A stretch of DNA of 64,000 nucleotides from CAWFFV01 sp963814985 (GTDB taxonomy: Bacteria > Chloroflexota > Ktedonobacteria > Ktedonobacterales > Ktedonobacteraceae), in the NCBI GenBank assembly GCA_963814985.1, contig CAWFFV010000027.1, positions 62,001 to 126,000 of the forward strand, written 5' to 3'. The position numbers and the translations under genes were made by a program. Positions 19,219-31,400 of the stretch are shown in pieces. Within the stretch, counting starts at the first letter, position 1. Each line of letters begins with the position of its first letter. The notes below the pieces were generated by a model. The model was not told the DNA's origin and made no database searches. It saw nothing but the letters and a program-made list of their open reading frames with translations.

Positions 19219-22200
19219 TTACTTATTGTTCCCTTTATCGCTGCTCTCAATCAGCGTGGAGCGTTTTTGACGGTATGCCTCACGTGAGACTGAGGGAACC
19301 AATTGTTTACGAAGCTCTCTGCTTCTAGATTGCACACGCTCTATAGCTTCCGCCAGCCCTGCAATCGTGGGATTTTTGAACATTGTGCGCACTGGTAAGA
19401 CCACCTGGAAGATTTCTTGTATGTGAGTTAGTACCTGGGTGATAAGTAACGAGTGCCCACCAACCGCAAAGAAATTGTGATAGACCCCAACGCTCTTGAG
19501 ACCAAGAACGTCAATCCAAATAGCAGCCAGTTGTTCTTCCAGGGCGGTACGGGGAGCGACATATCCCTCGTGGGGGCTAACATCTGACTCTCCTGGATCT
19601 GGCAGGGCCAGACGATTGATCTTGCCACTGGTTGTGACGGGCAATGACTGTAATGCTATGATAGAATCTGGCACCATGTACTCGGGAAGCCGTTCACGCA
19701 GAGCTTTCTGTATCTCCTCCAGTGAGAATGGCTGGCCTTCCTCCAGGACAACATAACCGACCAGGCGTTCGCGGCCTCGTCCAGCAGTTTTGACGACGAC
19801 GGCGCTTTCGCGTACACCTGTTTGCTGACGTAAGACATGTTCGATCTCGCCCAGTTCGATGCGGTGTCCACGTACTTTGACCTGCTGGTCGATACGACCG
19901 AGAAACTCAAGGGTGCCATTCGCACGATAGTGCCCCAGATCACCCGTACGGTAGAGACGTCCGCCCGGCTGATCACTCCAGGGGTCAGGCACAAAGGCTT
20001 CTGCGGTTCGCTGGGGATTGCCAATGTAGCCTCGCCCGACGCCCACACCACCGACGTAAATCTCACCACCTACCCCAGTCGGTTGTGGTTGCTGTTGTTC
20101 ATTGAGCACATAGAGACGCAGATTGGGGATCGCTTTGCCAATGGGTACGATCACTCCCCATGTCTCAATATCGATCAATGTGCGGATCTCCTGGTGGGTC
20201 ACATTATCAGAACACTCGGTGGGACCGTAGGTATTGAGCAGAGGAATGTTGGTTCCGCTCTCTAACCAGAGCTTGCAGAGATCAGTCGGGAGAGCTTCGC
20301 CTATAGAGGTAACCCAGCGTAGATACTCTACTCCGGCAAACCCTTTTTTCGCTTGCACATTCATCAAGGGCCATAGCCAGGAAGGCACACCTTCCAGAAT
20401 GCTCACACGGTCTTGCTGGAGACGTTGCAAGATAGCAGGTGGATCAGTGACCAGCCATTCAGGATAGATGCGCACCTGGGCACCGACCAGCCAGGGAGCA
20501 AGCAACTGCCAGACGGAGATATCAAAGCACTGCGAAGCGGTCTGGGCCACAATATCCTGTTCGTGCAAATTCAGGGCATTGATCTTCGCAAAAAGATGAT
20601 TACGCATGCCGCGATGCTCCACCATCACCCCTTTGGGTTGGCCAGTAGAGCCCGAAGTAAAGATTACATAGGCCAGTTGTGCTCGGTGAGAGAAGGCTCT
20701 GTGGCTCAAACGCAGCTCTCGGCCCTCTCGATAAGAGAGTTTCTAGCGAGAGCACCGGAATGGATAACGCATCTAAAGCAGTGTTTAGTTGATCTGTGAG
20801 AGCCTGACTGCTGAGCAGGAGAGTGCACTGGCTCTGCTGCAGCATGGAGCGCAAGCGCGCTGGGGGATGCTGCGGTTCGAGTGGCAGGTAGACCCCACCA
20901 GCTTTGAAGAGCGCCAGTACAGCGACCGCCCACCCAACGCTTCGCTGACAGTAGAGGCCAACAACCTGCTCTGGTCGAACGCCCTGCTGCTGAAGATGGG
21001 TAGCCAGTTGTGTGGACTGGGCATCGAGTTCCTGATAGGTGAGCTGCTGCTGATCATCGCAGACGGCCAGGGCCTGAGGGGTGCGCGCAACCTGCTGCTG
21101 AAAATCCGTCGATGAAAGCTCCCGGTGTGAAGAGGTTGATCCTGCAGATGATTCCATTTCTCGACCACCAGCTCTCTCTCATCCTCCGAAAGTAGGGGAA
21201 GGTCGGCAATGTGTTGCTCAGGGTTGGCAACCAGAGACTGCAAGACCTGCAGGTAATGAGTTTGAATGCGTTCTATTGTGCTCGCATCAAACACATCCTT
21301 ACTGAATTCCAGGTACCCCTCGATGCCCAGATCCGTCTCTTGCAAGGCCAATGACAGATCGAACTTGGTTGTGCTATTGTTAACTACGATGGACTCGGAG
21401 GAGATGTCGCCAAACAACAGAGATGATGGTGGGGTGTTCTGAAGAACAAACATTACCTGGAAAAGCGGGTTATGACTCAGATTGCGTTCGGGCTGGAGCA
21501 ACTCGACCAGCTTTTCAAAAGGGACTTCCTGATGGTCATAAGCTTCCAGTGTGCTTTTGCGCACTCGCGAGAGCAATTCGTGCACCGTCGGGTTTCCAGA
21601 AAGATCATTGCGCAGAGACCAGTGTATTCACGAAAAAGCCCATGATCTCTTCGAGTTCGGGATAGGTGCGTCCGGCAACGGGAGTTCCCACCAACAGATC
21701 ATCTTGCTGGCTATAGCGAAATAAGACAATTAGCCATGCTGTAAGTAGCACCATGAACAGAGTCGTACTCGTTTTTCGGCTTAAGGCCTGCAATTGCTGA
21801 CTCAGGCTCTGGAGCAATAGTGACCTTTAAACGCTCTCCCTGATAGCTGGGCATATCTGGATGGGTCGGTCGAGAGGCAGATTGAGACGCGGTAATTGTC
21901 CACCCAGACGTTGTTGCCAATAACGCAACTGTTTATCGGCTGCACCACTCTCGATCCACTGCCCGCTGCTTCTCGGCATAATCACTATAGCGCAACTTCG
22001 GCACAGGAAGCGGATCAGGACAGCCTGCAGCAAAAGCGCTATACAACTGGCTAATCTCGCGCAGGAAGAGTCCGAAAGACCAACCATCAGTAACAATATG
22101 ATGCATCATCGTCAGCGAATAGTATTCCTGCTCTCCCAATTGCCATAACCAGCTGCGCAGTGGCAACTCGCTGGTCAGATCGAAGGGACGCTGCATCTCA

Positions 22201-22645
22201 AGCTGTGAGCGCCGCTGAATCTCGACTGTTTGCTCTGTGGGGGAAAGGTACGCATATCCTCAAAGGAGACCGTGAAGTGATTTTGCACCTCATTATCAAT
22301 CACCTGTACGACTTTGCCATCGACCAGGGGAAAGCGACAACGTAGCACATCATGTCGTCCGATAATCGTACGGGCGGTTTGATTGAAGGCCTGAAGATCT
22401 AAAGGACCTCGCAGAAGGGTTGCAATGGCTTCATTGTAGGCCGGGCTTTCCGGTTCCAATTGCTGTAGGAACCACAGGCGTTGCTGAGCAAAAGAGAGTG
22501 GAACCATGTCAGCCTGGGAGCGAGAGGAGTAATCTATTAACCGATCAGGCTTCCCAGCCAGTTGTTTCAGTCGCTTTTCGAGTAAAGCCTGCTTAGCCGA
22601 CGAGAGTTCGGCCTGTCGTTTCAAGAAACGTTGCTCCGCGTGCAT
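19219..22645 (-). CDS. NRPS E: C-A-PCP (about eight frameshifts)
   Basis: This single C-A-PCP module should take the polyketide chain from PKS D and add one amino acid. Reconstructed length is about 1140 residues: a basic N-terminal helix-like leader (about 1-35), a C domain with HHIVTDG, an A domain (TSGSTGQPKG, FDISVWQL, YGPTECSDN), a PCP (VGGHSLLITQ) and a basic tail. Pocket residues read D-I-W-E-T-I-T-D-N-(K), close to those of NRPS F. The frame breaks near 22240, 21963, 21870, 21805, 21616, twice near 21105-21117, and near 20682. Each repair restores a conserved string, for example KQRQWIESGAADKQ, PELSQQLQALSRKT and SPAQLAYVIFTSG. With eight indels in 3.4 kb it is either a dense patch of poor sequence or a truly broken gene; the intact motifs favour the former. 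Confidence 0.85.
19560..21190. repeat. Duplicated adenylation domain, copy 2 (NRPS E)
   Basis: Counterpart of 16090-17690. The pocket residues differ at several positions (T-I-T-D-N here against I-T-A-D-D). Confidence 0.75.
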
Positions 22646-22662
22646 ACGCTCAACTCTCTTTC

Positions 22663-23736
22663 TTATGCTTCCAAACGCACCTGGACATACGGTGGAAAAG
22701 GCTGAATATTGTTCAGCTTATTTTCAAAGATGCTCACATTGCCCTGCTTCTCGATTTCGTTGAAACCACCAAACTTGTATGTGACATACATCATGCGATT
22801 GCGATCATTAGAAACGAATTCAGCACGTAGACGTACACCAGCCTGTTTCGCCATCTGCATGACGTGGTTGATCATGATAGTGCCTACGCCTCTGGACATG
22901 ACGCGACATGACATGAGTAGCAACTTGACGGTCCAGTATTCCTCACCGAGTTCTACCAGGGTCAGGCCAATCTTGCCATAGGTGCCGTATTTGTCATCCA
23001 GACTAGATATCAGTAATTTGTGTTTAGTGGAACGGCTGAACTCGCTCAATTCCTCATAGGAGTAGGTGTAGCCAGTGGTATTGAGCTGGTGTGTGCGAAC
23101 TGTAAGTTCTTCTGCACGACGGAGATCCTCATCCTGAGCAGGAGCAATCGTGAAAACCATATTCAGTGTAGCGAGAAAATCTTCATTTGAGCCGGTGAAT
23201 TCCTTTTCGATGCCATTGCGCTCAATATCGCTAATATACATCTGTCGGCGCTTCTTAGAATCGTCTGTGATAAAGCGCGGCATCATCTCGGGACGATCCA
23301 GCATTCCCTCGATCTCGATGACATCCAGGCATAGCACATCAGGAACGGTGAACTCAACTTCTTCACGTTCGAACGGCTGGTCATCAACAAAGGCAAGCGT
23401 ATCGACTCCGATGTTGATCGATTTTGCGATCTCGCGGATCGAAGAGGATTTGGGATTCCAATTGATCTGAGGATATAAAAAGTAATCGCTTATACCGAAT
23501 TCCTCAAGTTTGTGCATCGCCGTGGTATGATCATTTTTGCTGGCAATTGAGTGTAGGATACCGCGATCATCCAATATTTTGATTACTTCAACCACATCTG
23601 GACGCAGAATAACGTTTTCATCCTCTAGCAACACACCATCCCACAGGGTATTATCCAGATCCCAGACGATACATTTGACCTTTGGGCGCTTTTTCGTTTC
23701 CTTAACAAGGGAATCTTTAGCCTGTTCGGCAGCCAT
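22663..23736 (-). CDS. FkbH-like HAD-superfamily glyceryl transferase
   Basis: The protein has 357 residues. The HAD nucleophile motif is VWDLDNTLWDGVL near residue 30, with FVDDQPFEREEV near 115. The GNAT-like C-terminal half contains VRTHQLNTTGYTYS and LLMSCRVMSRGVGTIM. This is the FkbH arrangement. Family members take 1,3-bisphosphoglycerate, dephosphorylate it and load the glyceryl group on a discrete ACP, starting methoxymalonyl-, hydroxymalonyl- or glyceryl-ACP pathways. ATG 23736 is preferred over an adjacent TTG because AAAGGA lies at proper spacing. It forms a three-gene unit with the acyl-CoA dehydrogenase and ACP upstream. The usual 3-hydroxyacyl-CoA dehydrogenase and O-methyltransferase partners are not in the window. 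Confidence 0.92.
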   Translation of the reverse strand: MAAEQAKDSLVKETKKRPKVKCIVWDLDNTLWDGVLLEDENVILRPDVVEVIKILDDRGILHSIASKNDHTTAMHKLEEFGISDYFLYPQINWNPKSSSIREIAKSINIGVDTLAFVDDQPFEREEVEFTVPDVLCLDVIEIEGMLDRPEMMPRFITDDSKKRRQMYISDIERNGIEKEFTGSNEDFLATLNMVFTIAPAQDEDLRRAEELTVRTHQLNTTGYTYSYEELSEFSRSTKHKLLISSLDDKYGTYGKIGLTLVELGEEYWTVKLLLMSCRVMSRGVGTIMINHVMQMAKQAGVRLRAEFVSNDRNRMMYVTYKFGGFNEIEKQGNVSIFENKLNNIQPFPPYVQVRLEA

Positions 23737-23764
23737 CAACTCTATCCTTTCTCAGGTATCATGC

Positions 23765-24904
23765 CTACAGCGACAAATCCTGATAGCCATAAGTAGCAAT
23801 GGTGGTCTGCTGGATTTGTGTACTGCCCTCGATAATCTCCATCACCTTGGTATCGCGCCAGTACCTTTGAACGGAATAATCACTACTACAGCCGTTGGCA
23901 CCATGAATTTGTACTGCATCACTGGCGATCTTCGAGGCACTTGTGGAAGCGAAATACTTAGCGATCCAGGTCTCCATGATCGTATTGGGAGCGCCAGTAT
24001 CTTTGAGGTAGCCAGCATTATAGCAAAGCAGACGGGCAGCTTTGACATGCGTAATCATGTTCGTGACCATCTGCTGAATCAGCTGGTGTTCTTTTAAGTA
24101 GACATTGAACTGCTTACGTTCACTGGTATAGCGCAAAGATGCTTCCAGGCAGGCCTGAGCAATACCGACACAGCCACAGGCCACACTATAGCGTCCAATA
24201 TCAAGAGCAGAAGTAGCGACCGATGCTAAGCCAAATCCGCGACCACCGATTAAATTTTCTTTTGGAATAATACAGTTATGAAAGATGAGTTCCGCGGTCA
24301 TCGCAGCCCGTGTACCGATGAGACCATGAATAGGCTTGGTATCGAAACCAGGCGTATTGCGCTCCACCAGGAAGGCGGAGACGCGACCCTCGTACTGTGC
24401 AAAAACAAGATACAGGTTCGCAATCTGCCCATAGGTGATCCATTTTTTGTGGCCATTGAGAATATAGGTATTACCTTGCAGTTCCACCTGTGTCTCGATA
24501 CTTTTTGCGTCGCTGCCAATATTTGGCTCACTTAGTGCAAAGGCTCCGATGACCTCACCAGAGGCCAGACGTGGAAGCCAGGAAGCTTTTTGTTGTTTGT
24601 TACCCCAGCGTAGAATGGCATAGGTCACCATACTGTGGACCGTCAGTAGACTGCGCAGAGACGAACAGCCACGCCCAAACTCTTCATTTAAGAGTCCGAA
24701 GGTGACCATGTCCATACCCATGCCACCACTCTCAGTGGGAACCAGAGCACCAAGATAGCCTTGTTGAGCAATTTTCTGGATCAGTTCAGGAGGAGTAGAC
24801 TCCTCCTGATCAAAACGGTCAGCGTACGGAATAATTTCTGCCTGCACAAAGCTTCTAAAGGCCGTCTGCAGATTGCTCTGTTGGGGAGTTAAAGCGATTT
24901 CCAT
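23765..24904 (-). CDS. Acyl-CoA dehydrogenase, FkbI-like
   Basis: A full-length 379-residue flavoprotein of the acyl-CoA dehydrogenase family. It has the N-terminal helical domain, FAD-binding region (GAFALSEPNIGSDAKSIET, KKWITYG) and C-terminal domain with ARLLCYNAGYLKD and the region QIHGANGCSSDYSVQRYWRD. In extender-unit clusters such enzymes (FkbI, ZmaE) oxidise the ACP-bound glyceryl-derived intermediate towards hydroxymalonyl-ACP. Its place between the discrete ACP and the FkbH-like gene supports that role over ordinary beta-oxidation. Start 24904 has GGAGG upstream at slightly long spacing. Confidence 0.9.
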   Translation of the reverse strand: MEIALTPQQSNLQTAFRSFVQAEIIPYADRFDQEESTPPELIQKIAQQGYLGALVPTESGGMGMDMVTFGLLNEEFGRGCSSLRSLLTVHSMVTYAILRWGNKQQKASWLPRLASGEVIGAFALSEPNIGSDAKSIETQVELQGNTYILNGHKKWITYGQIANLYLVFAQYEGRVSAFLVERNTPGFDTKPIHGLIGTRAAMTAELIFHNCIIPKENLIGGRGFGLASVATSALDIGRYSVACGCVGIAQACLEASLRYTSERKQFNVYLKEHQLIQQMVTNMITHVKAARLLCYNAGYLKDTGAPNTIMETWIAKYFASTSASKIASDAVQIHGANGCSSDYSVQRYWRDTKVMEIIEGSTQIQQTTIATYGYQDLSL

Positions 24905-24947
24905 ATGCCGTTATCTATCCTCCACCGAAAACAAGAGATGTGCGAAA

Positions 24948-25202
24948 TCAGACTATCGTCTGTGTTGAAGTTTTACGTTCAACCAGTTCTGTGATAGCAT
25001 TGATCGAGCGGAAATTGTCAATGTTCAGATCATCATCTTCGACCTTGATGCTGAACTCTTTCTCCACGAAAAGAACCAGTTGCATTGCAAAGAGGGAATT
25101 GATAAAGCCGAGAGCAAAGATATCCTGGTCGTCCTCAAGCTCAATATTTGAGAAGAAACGGGCCAGAAAAGCTTTAATTGCGGTCTTGATATCGGTTGCC
25201 AT
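24948..25202 (-). CDS. Discrete acyl carrier protein, FkbJ-like
   Basis: This is an 84-residue carrier protein with the phosphopantetheine serine in GFINSLFAMQLV, near residue 36. Acidic helices are typical of ACPs. It is followed by the acyl-CoA dehydrogenase and FkbH-like genes, the usual order for glycerate-derived extender synthesis. The likely role is to carry the glyceryl and then oxidised unit and to offer it to the PKS modules. AAGGAG lies 12 bases upstream of the ATG. Confidence 0.9.
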   Translation of the reverse strand: MATDIKTAIKAFLARFFSNIELEDDQDIFALGFINSLFAMQLVLFVEKEFSIKVEDDDLNIDNFRSINAITELVERKTSTQTIV

Positions 25203-25464
25203 AGAAATATGCTCCTTCCAGGTTCCAGAAATGTTGTGTTACTGTTCAACAATGCCGAACGATGATACTTTGACACTCCCCTACTTATACCACTCTTGCG
25301 ACCATATAGGCCAGCATCTACCATCTTTTTGAGTAAGTTTACTCACTTAGCTCCTCCAATTATGGTTTTGGACTACTCTTTTTTCCAGGGCCATCGCAGG
25401 CAGCCCAGGAGGGATAACTGAATAGTCACCCTATCCAATAGATAAGGATTCACGATGACGCTCC
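25203..25464. other. Gap between PKS D and the extender-unit genes
   Basis: This is the longest gap inside the operon (262 bases) and has no credible gene. A palindrome TGAGTAA-GT-TTACTCA lies at 25330-25345. The gap could hold a secondary promoter for the ACP-dehydrogenase-FkbH-NRPS part, but no clear -35/-10 pair is visible. Confidence 0.4.
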
Positions 25465-28400
25465 TTAAACCTGGCTATTTAAGGAGAGACGCTCGGCTTC
25501 TTCGTCATCTAACTGTTCGACCTCCTCCAGGATAATCAGTTTGATGGATACAGCCAACTCAGCCACCGTGGGCGCGGTAAAGAGCGTCGTCAGTGGTAGA
25601 TTGACCTGGAAGCGCTGGCGCAGGCGAGAGATGAGTTGTGTACCAATCAAAGAGTGACCTCCTAGCTCAAAGAAATTGTCGTGAATGCCGATCTGTTCGA
25701 TGCCGAGCAGCTTTTGCCAGATATCTGCGATAGCCTGCTCATACTCATTGCTGGCTGGTACATATTCCGTTGAAATATTGGCACGTGGTGCACCAGTGTG
25801 TTGAACTTCGTCCTCCGATTGAGCAGGCTGTGCCAGGATCCACTGCTGCACGCGAGCTTGAAGGTCTCCAGTTGAATTGATCACATGGGTGAGTTGTCCG
25901 GCAGATAATATACGATGCAAAGCGTCCAGCGCCTCATCTGTCTGCATAACAAACTCAGCAACTGTAGTTACACGATCAGCATGCGCATTTTCTTTGTACC
26001 AGGTATCCCAGTTGACACAGAGCCAGGGGAAATCGCTGGACTGATTATGCAGATAAGTGTAAGCATCCATAAAGGTATTGGCAGCGGCATAGGCCAGGTA
26101 GCCGAGGCCACCCAACACCGTTGAGATTGAAGAGAAGAGCAGGCAGAAGTCGAGATCGAGAGATTGGATAGCCTGCTCCAGCGCGTAGAGGCCGTAGACC
26201 TTGGGCTGGAACTGTAGCTCGCACTGAGTACGACCTATATCCTGAAATAGCCCGAAACCATCTTCCGATGTAATGCCAGCTGCGTGAATTACTCCATGCA
26301 GAGTACCAAAGCGTTCGATGGCCTGGTTTACCGCCTGCTGCATCTGCTGACTGTCCGCTGCATTGGCCTGGACAACAAGTACCTCAGCTCCCAGTGCCTC
26401 GATTGACTGAATCCGCCGAATCTTCTGACTGGTGGAATCCATTGGTTCATGATTCTCTAACCAGGTCGGCCACTCGTCTTTCGCAGGAAGATAAGAACGT
26501 CCTGTGAGGAGTAACTTCGCCTGAACAGTTTGCGCCAGATGCTCAGCCAGGACAAGTCCAACACCTCCCAATCCTCCAGTGATCAGGTAAACGCCATGCT
26601 CGCGGAAGGGCGGATTTTCGGTAACAGGAGTTTCCAATCTGATCGGCTTATAGGTCTGAACCCAGCGTTGATGGTGACGATAGGCCACAGTAACATCGCG
26701 CGTGCTGGCTGTACATTCTGCAAGCAACTGGTTCAACGTCCGGTTAGTCAGCGTATCTGCATTGGGTGTAGCCAGGTCGATACTGCGACAGGTGATGTTA
26801 GGCTGCTCCTGTGGAATGACGCGGCAGACAGCTTGAATGGGCAACTTCTCAGGGCAAATGGTCTCTTGACCGGTCACCGCCTGCATGTGATTCGAGATGA
26901 CGAGAATGCTCAGCGGCTCCTCGTAGATCTGTACTCCCAGAGCTTGTGCCAGGAACAGCAGACTATAAAAGCCACGCTCTTGTTGTATTTGGAAACTCGC
27001 AGGTCCTCTGCTCAGTTCAAACGGAGAACTGAAGCTCCAGAGGTGAAGTACGGTACGAGGTAGCAACTGGGTAGCGGCTAATTGTTTACAGAGGGCCTTG
27101 TAATCATCCTGCTCACCAGGTCGAATGGTATAATTTTGCTCATTCTCACACGCAAACTGTGTTCCTGCATATACGCACACACAGGAGTGTCCGTTCCGTC
27201 TCAGGCGTTCTGACATACGCTGACCCAGACCACAGGCATCTACAAAGATCAACCAGGGAGATTGGGCCGTGCTTGTCTGGTCGTCAGGAGCGAGCAAGAG
27301 GGGGGCTTGCTCCCAGGTGGGCAGATAGAACCAATCAGCGAGATCCTTCAGCTTACCCTTACGCGATCTGGTTGTATTTCTCGACTGTCCTTTGGAAGTA
27401 TCGATCCAATAGCGTTGACGCTCGAAGGGATAAGTCGGTAAGAGTACGCGATGACGATACTCAGCGACATAGAATGCCTGCCAGTCTATAGCAACACCAG
27501 CCAGCCAGAGTTTACCCAGGGCTGTCAATACATAACTGCTATCAGATTGTTGCTCGTAGACCGTAGGTAGTGTTGGAATGACCATTGAGAGACGATGTTG
27601 TCCACAATCGGCATGCTGTTTGGCAAAAGCGCTCAGGGACTGTCCAGGTCCGACTTCTAACAGTGCGAGTCGAGTGTCCTCCAAGATCTGGCTCAGGCCA
27701 TCGGCAAAGCGAACGGTCTGGCACATATGTTGTGCCCAATAGTTGGGATCGACGGCCTGCTCATCAGTAATCCAGGTGCCGGTTACGTTCGAGATATAGG
27801 GTATAGCAGGTGGATGGAATGAGATCTCTTGCACCAATTGGGTGAGTGGTTCGATGACTGGCTCAAGCATGCTTGAATGAAATGCATGGGTAGTTTCCAC
27901 ACGCTGTGTGATAATACCCAGATCGGTCAGGTGGCCCTCAAGCATTTCGATGGCATCGGTAGGTCCAGCCAGTACACAGGTGGAAGAGCCGTTGACAGCG
28001 GCCAGCGAGATCTGCTCATCCAGGTAGCTTTGGACGCTTCTCTCCGAGAGTGCGACCGCGATCATTGCTCCTGGCTCTATTTCCTGAACGAGTTTTGCCC
28101 GACCTGCGACTAGCTTTAAGGCGTCCTCTAACGAGAGTACTCCAGACAGGCAAGCCGCCACATATTCACCCAGGCTATAGCCGAGCATCGCCTGAGGACG
28201 AATGCCCCACTGCATAAACAGGTGTGCCAGAGCATACTCAATGACGAAGACGGCTGGTTGTGAGAGTGCCGTTCGCTTTAAGCGTTCAAGTGGCGTGTTT
28301 AATCTCTCATTATTACGCTTAAACAGAGATTTCAGATTAAGACCAGATTGAGCAGTCTTGCCGTTGCGGCCTGTCGCCTGCTGGCTGGCTTTCAGTTGAT

Positions 28401-31400
28401 GGTCCTCTTCAGAGAGTATTTCCCAAATGTCACAACCCAGATGTGTTTTGAGTAGAGCAGAACAGCGATCGATCATTTCGCGGAAAACCGGTTCATCATC
28501 GTATAATTCATTCGTTATGCCCACAAATTGTTCACCGACACCTGGGAAAAGAAAGGCCACGGGCCTATCTCGTTGCTCCTGCTGACTTACAAACAGTCGA
28601 CGTGGATCATTCTTGAGCAGGGCCGTCGCTGCCTCACTGGCATCATGGCAGACCAGCACCTGACGATGCGCAAATGCAGTACGCCCAACCTGCAAGGTGT
28701 AGGCTACATCTGCTAGCTTGATTTCTGGATGCACTTGCAGATAGCTGCCTAAGCGCTGGCTTGCCTCCTGCAATGCTGTCTTTGTTCTGGCTGAGAGTTG
28801 TAGGATCTGCCAGGGACGTGAGTCGGAGGATGCCTCTTGCAAAGGAGCCTCCTCGACGATGACATGCACATTGGTACCGCCCATACCCAGCGAATTGACA
28901 CCCGCTCGCCGGGGTTGGGAGCCGCGTGGCCAATCGGAGAGATGCGTATTGACATAGAAGGGACTTCGCTCAAAGTCGATCTCTGGATTGGGTGCCTGGT
29001 AATGCAGGCTGGCCGGGATCTGCTCATGCTGGAGGGCCAGGATCGTTTTGATTAGCCCGGAGATGCCTGCAGCACGATCCAGGTGGCCAACGTTAGTTTT
29101 CACCGAACCAATCGCACAGTACTGTTGTCGGTCCGTCTCTTTGCGATACGCACGGGTCAGGGAGGCCAGTTCGATGGGATCACCTAACTTGGTAGCGGTT
29201 CCGTGGGCTTCCACATAGCTGATGCTTTCTGGGGAGACTCCGGCATTGGCCAGGGCATCCTGGACGACCTGAGCCTGTCCAACGACGCTGGGAGCAGTGT
29301 AACTCACCTTGAGGGAACCATCATTGTTGATGGCCGAACCCTTGAGGACCGCCAGGATCTGGTCGCCATCCTCTTGAGCATCGGCCAGACGCTTCAGGAC
29401 AACCACCCCGACACCGTCGCCAAACATGCTTCCCCTGGCCTGGGCATCAAAGGTACGACAGTGGCCATCGGGGGACTCCATGCCGCCTGGTTCATAGTGA
29501 TATCCTCTCTGGACCGGAACACTAACAGAGACACCACCAGCCAGGCTCATATCGCATTCGCCATTGAGCAGACTCTGGCAGGCCAGATGCACAGCGACCA
29601 GGGAGGTGGAACAGAAGGTTTGCACAGCCAGGCTCGGTCCGGTCAGATGGAGCTTGTAAGAGACTGCTGTGGTCAGTGAATTTTTGTCCATGCTAATCGC
29701 TATTTGGTAATCATTAAAGACCTCCCGTAAAGAGGCAACCAGATCGGGTTGCAGGAGAATAGCATGGAGATAGGTACTGATATTCGCGCCACCAAAGACA
29801 CCGATGCGTCCCTCATAGTTCTCTGGAGCATAGCCAGCACGTTCGAGCACCTCCCAACTGCATTCCAGGAAGAGACGATGCTGGGGATCAAGCAGTTCAG
29901 CTTCGCGTGGGTTATAGCCAAAGAAGGAAGCATCAAACCGTTCTACCTGCTCAGAGGGGAGTATGGGACGGGCTTTGACGTACTGCGGATCACGCAAGGC
30001 TGCTGGATCGACACCGGCCTGGAGCAGTTCTTCCTCGCTAAAGAAAGTGATTGACTCAACACCTCCTTGCAGGTTCTGCCAGAACTGCTCCACGCTGCTG
30101 GCACCTGGAAAGCGACCGGTCATGGCGATCACGGCAATCTCTGAAGCGCCCTGACGGGTGCGAGCCTGTTGACGACGCTGCTGGAAACGATCCTCTGGTG
30201 CTATTGGTGCCTCCTCAGGCAGCGACGAGAGCGTTGAGTACAGATAGTCGGCCATAGCGCTGATGGTTGGAGCCTCGAAGAGTGCGACAACGGAAAGCTG
30301 GATCTGAAGCAGTTTGCGGATGCGGGCAACTACCTGCAAACCATTGAGGGAGTTGCCGCCCAGGTCGAAGAAGTTCTCATAGAGACCAACCTGGGGCAGG
30401 CCGAGCACTTCTTGCCAGACCGACATGAGCATTTGTTCATACTCACTGCGTGGTAGCCGTCGACCAGGGGTTGGCAGTGTCTGTGTAGACGACACTGCCA
30501 TTTGCTGCTCCGTTCCGTCTGGTTCCTGACGCAAGGCTTCCAGCAGGACCCACTGGCGAATGCGGGTAGTCAGGTCTCCGGTAGAGTTGATCAGGTGTGG
30601 AATATTGTGGGTCGAGAGAACACGAGCGATAGCCTGACATCCCTGTTCAGCCGTCATTGCATAGACGGCAACTGTCGAACCTAACGAACCGTCCTGGTTG
30701 GTTTGTACCTGCCAGGTATCCCAGTTGACTGTGAGCCAGGGAGTACTGGTTTGCTGATTGATATGCTGTACGAAAGCATCCATGAACGCATTGGCGGCGG
30801 CATAACCGGCAAGACCCAGGCCACCTAAGATAGCGGAGATTGACGAGAAGATCAGGAAGAAATCCAGTTCACGGTCTTGCAGAACATTTTGCAATGTGTA
30901 GAGACCGTAGACCTTGGGTTGGAATTGAGTTTCGCATTCCTGACGTCCAATATCCTGAATGGTCTTAAATGTTTGTTCATCCGAGATACCTGCCAGGTGA
31001 AAGACACCGTTCAGTTGTCCAAACCGGGTCGTAGTGAGCTGTAGTACCTGGCGCATCTGTGCCTCATCGGCAACATCCGCCTGGAGCAACAGAACCTCAG
31101 ATCCCAGGGCCTCAAGCTCCTGAACCTGACGAATTTTGCGGGTGATACTATTCTCTGTGGGATGGTTCTCTAACCAGGAAGACCATTCCTCACGTGCAGG
31201 GAGACCTGTGCGCCCGATCAGGATCAGGCGCGCCTGAAGTGTTCTGGCTAAATAAGCTGCCAGTACAGGACCAATGCCACCGAAGCCACCAGTTAGCAGG
31301 TAGACACCATGATCCCGTAGATAGCGCGGGCGTGTTCCGGTTGCTTCGAGATGAATGGCTGCATAATCCTGAACAAAACGTGTGGTCCCGCGATAGGCTA

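Noticed and set aside
19219..22645. Reading NRPS E as several small genes
   Set aside because: The pieces join in order into one C-A-PCP module when single bases are corrected; none is a complete domain protein.
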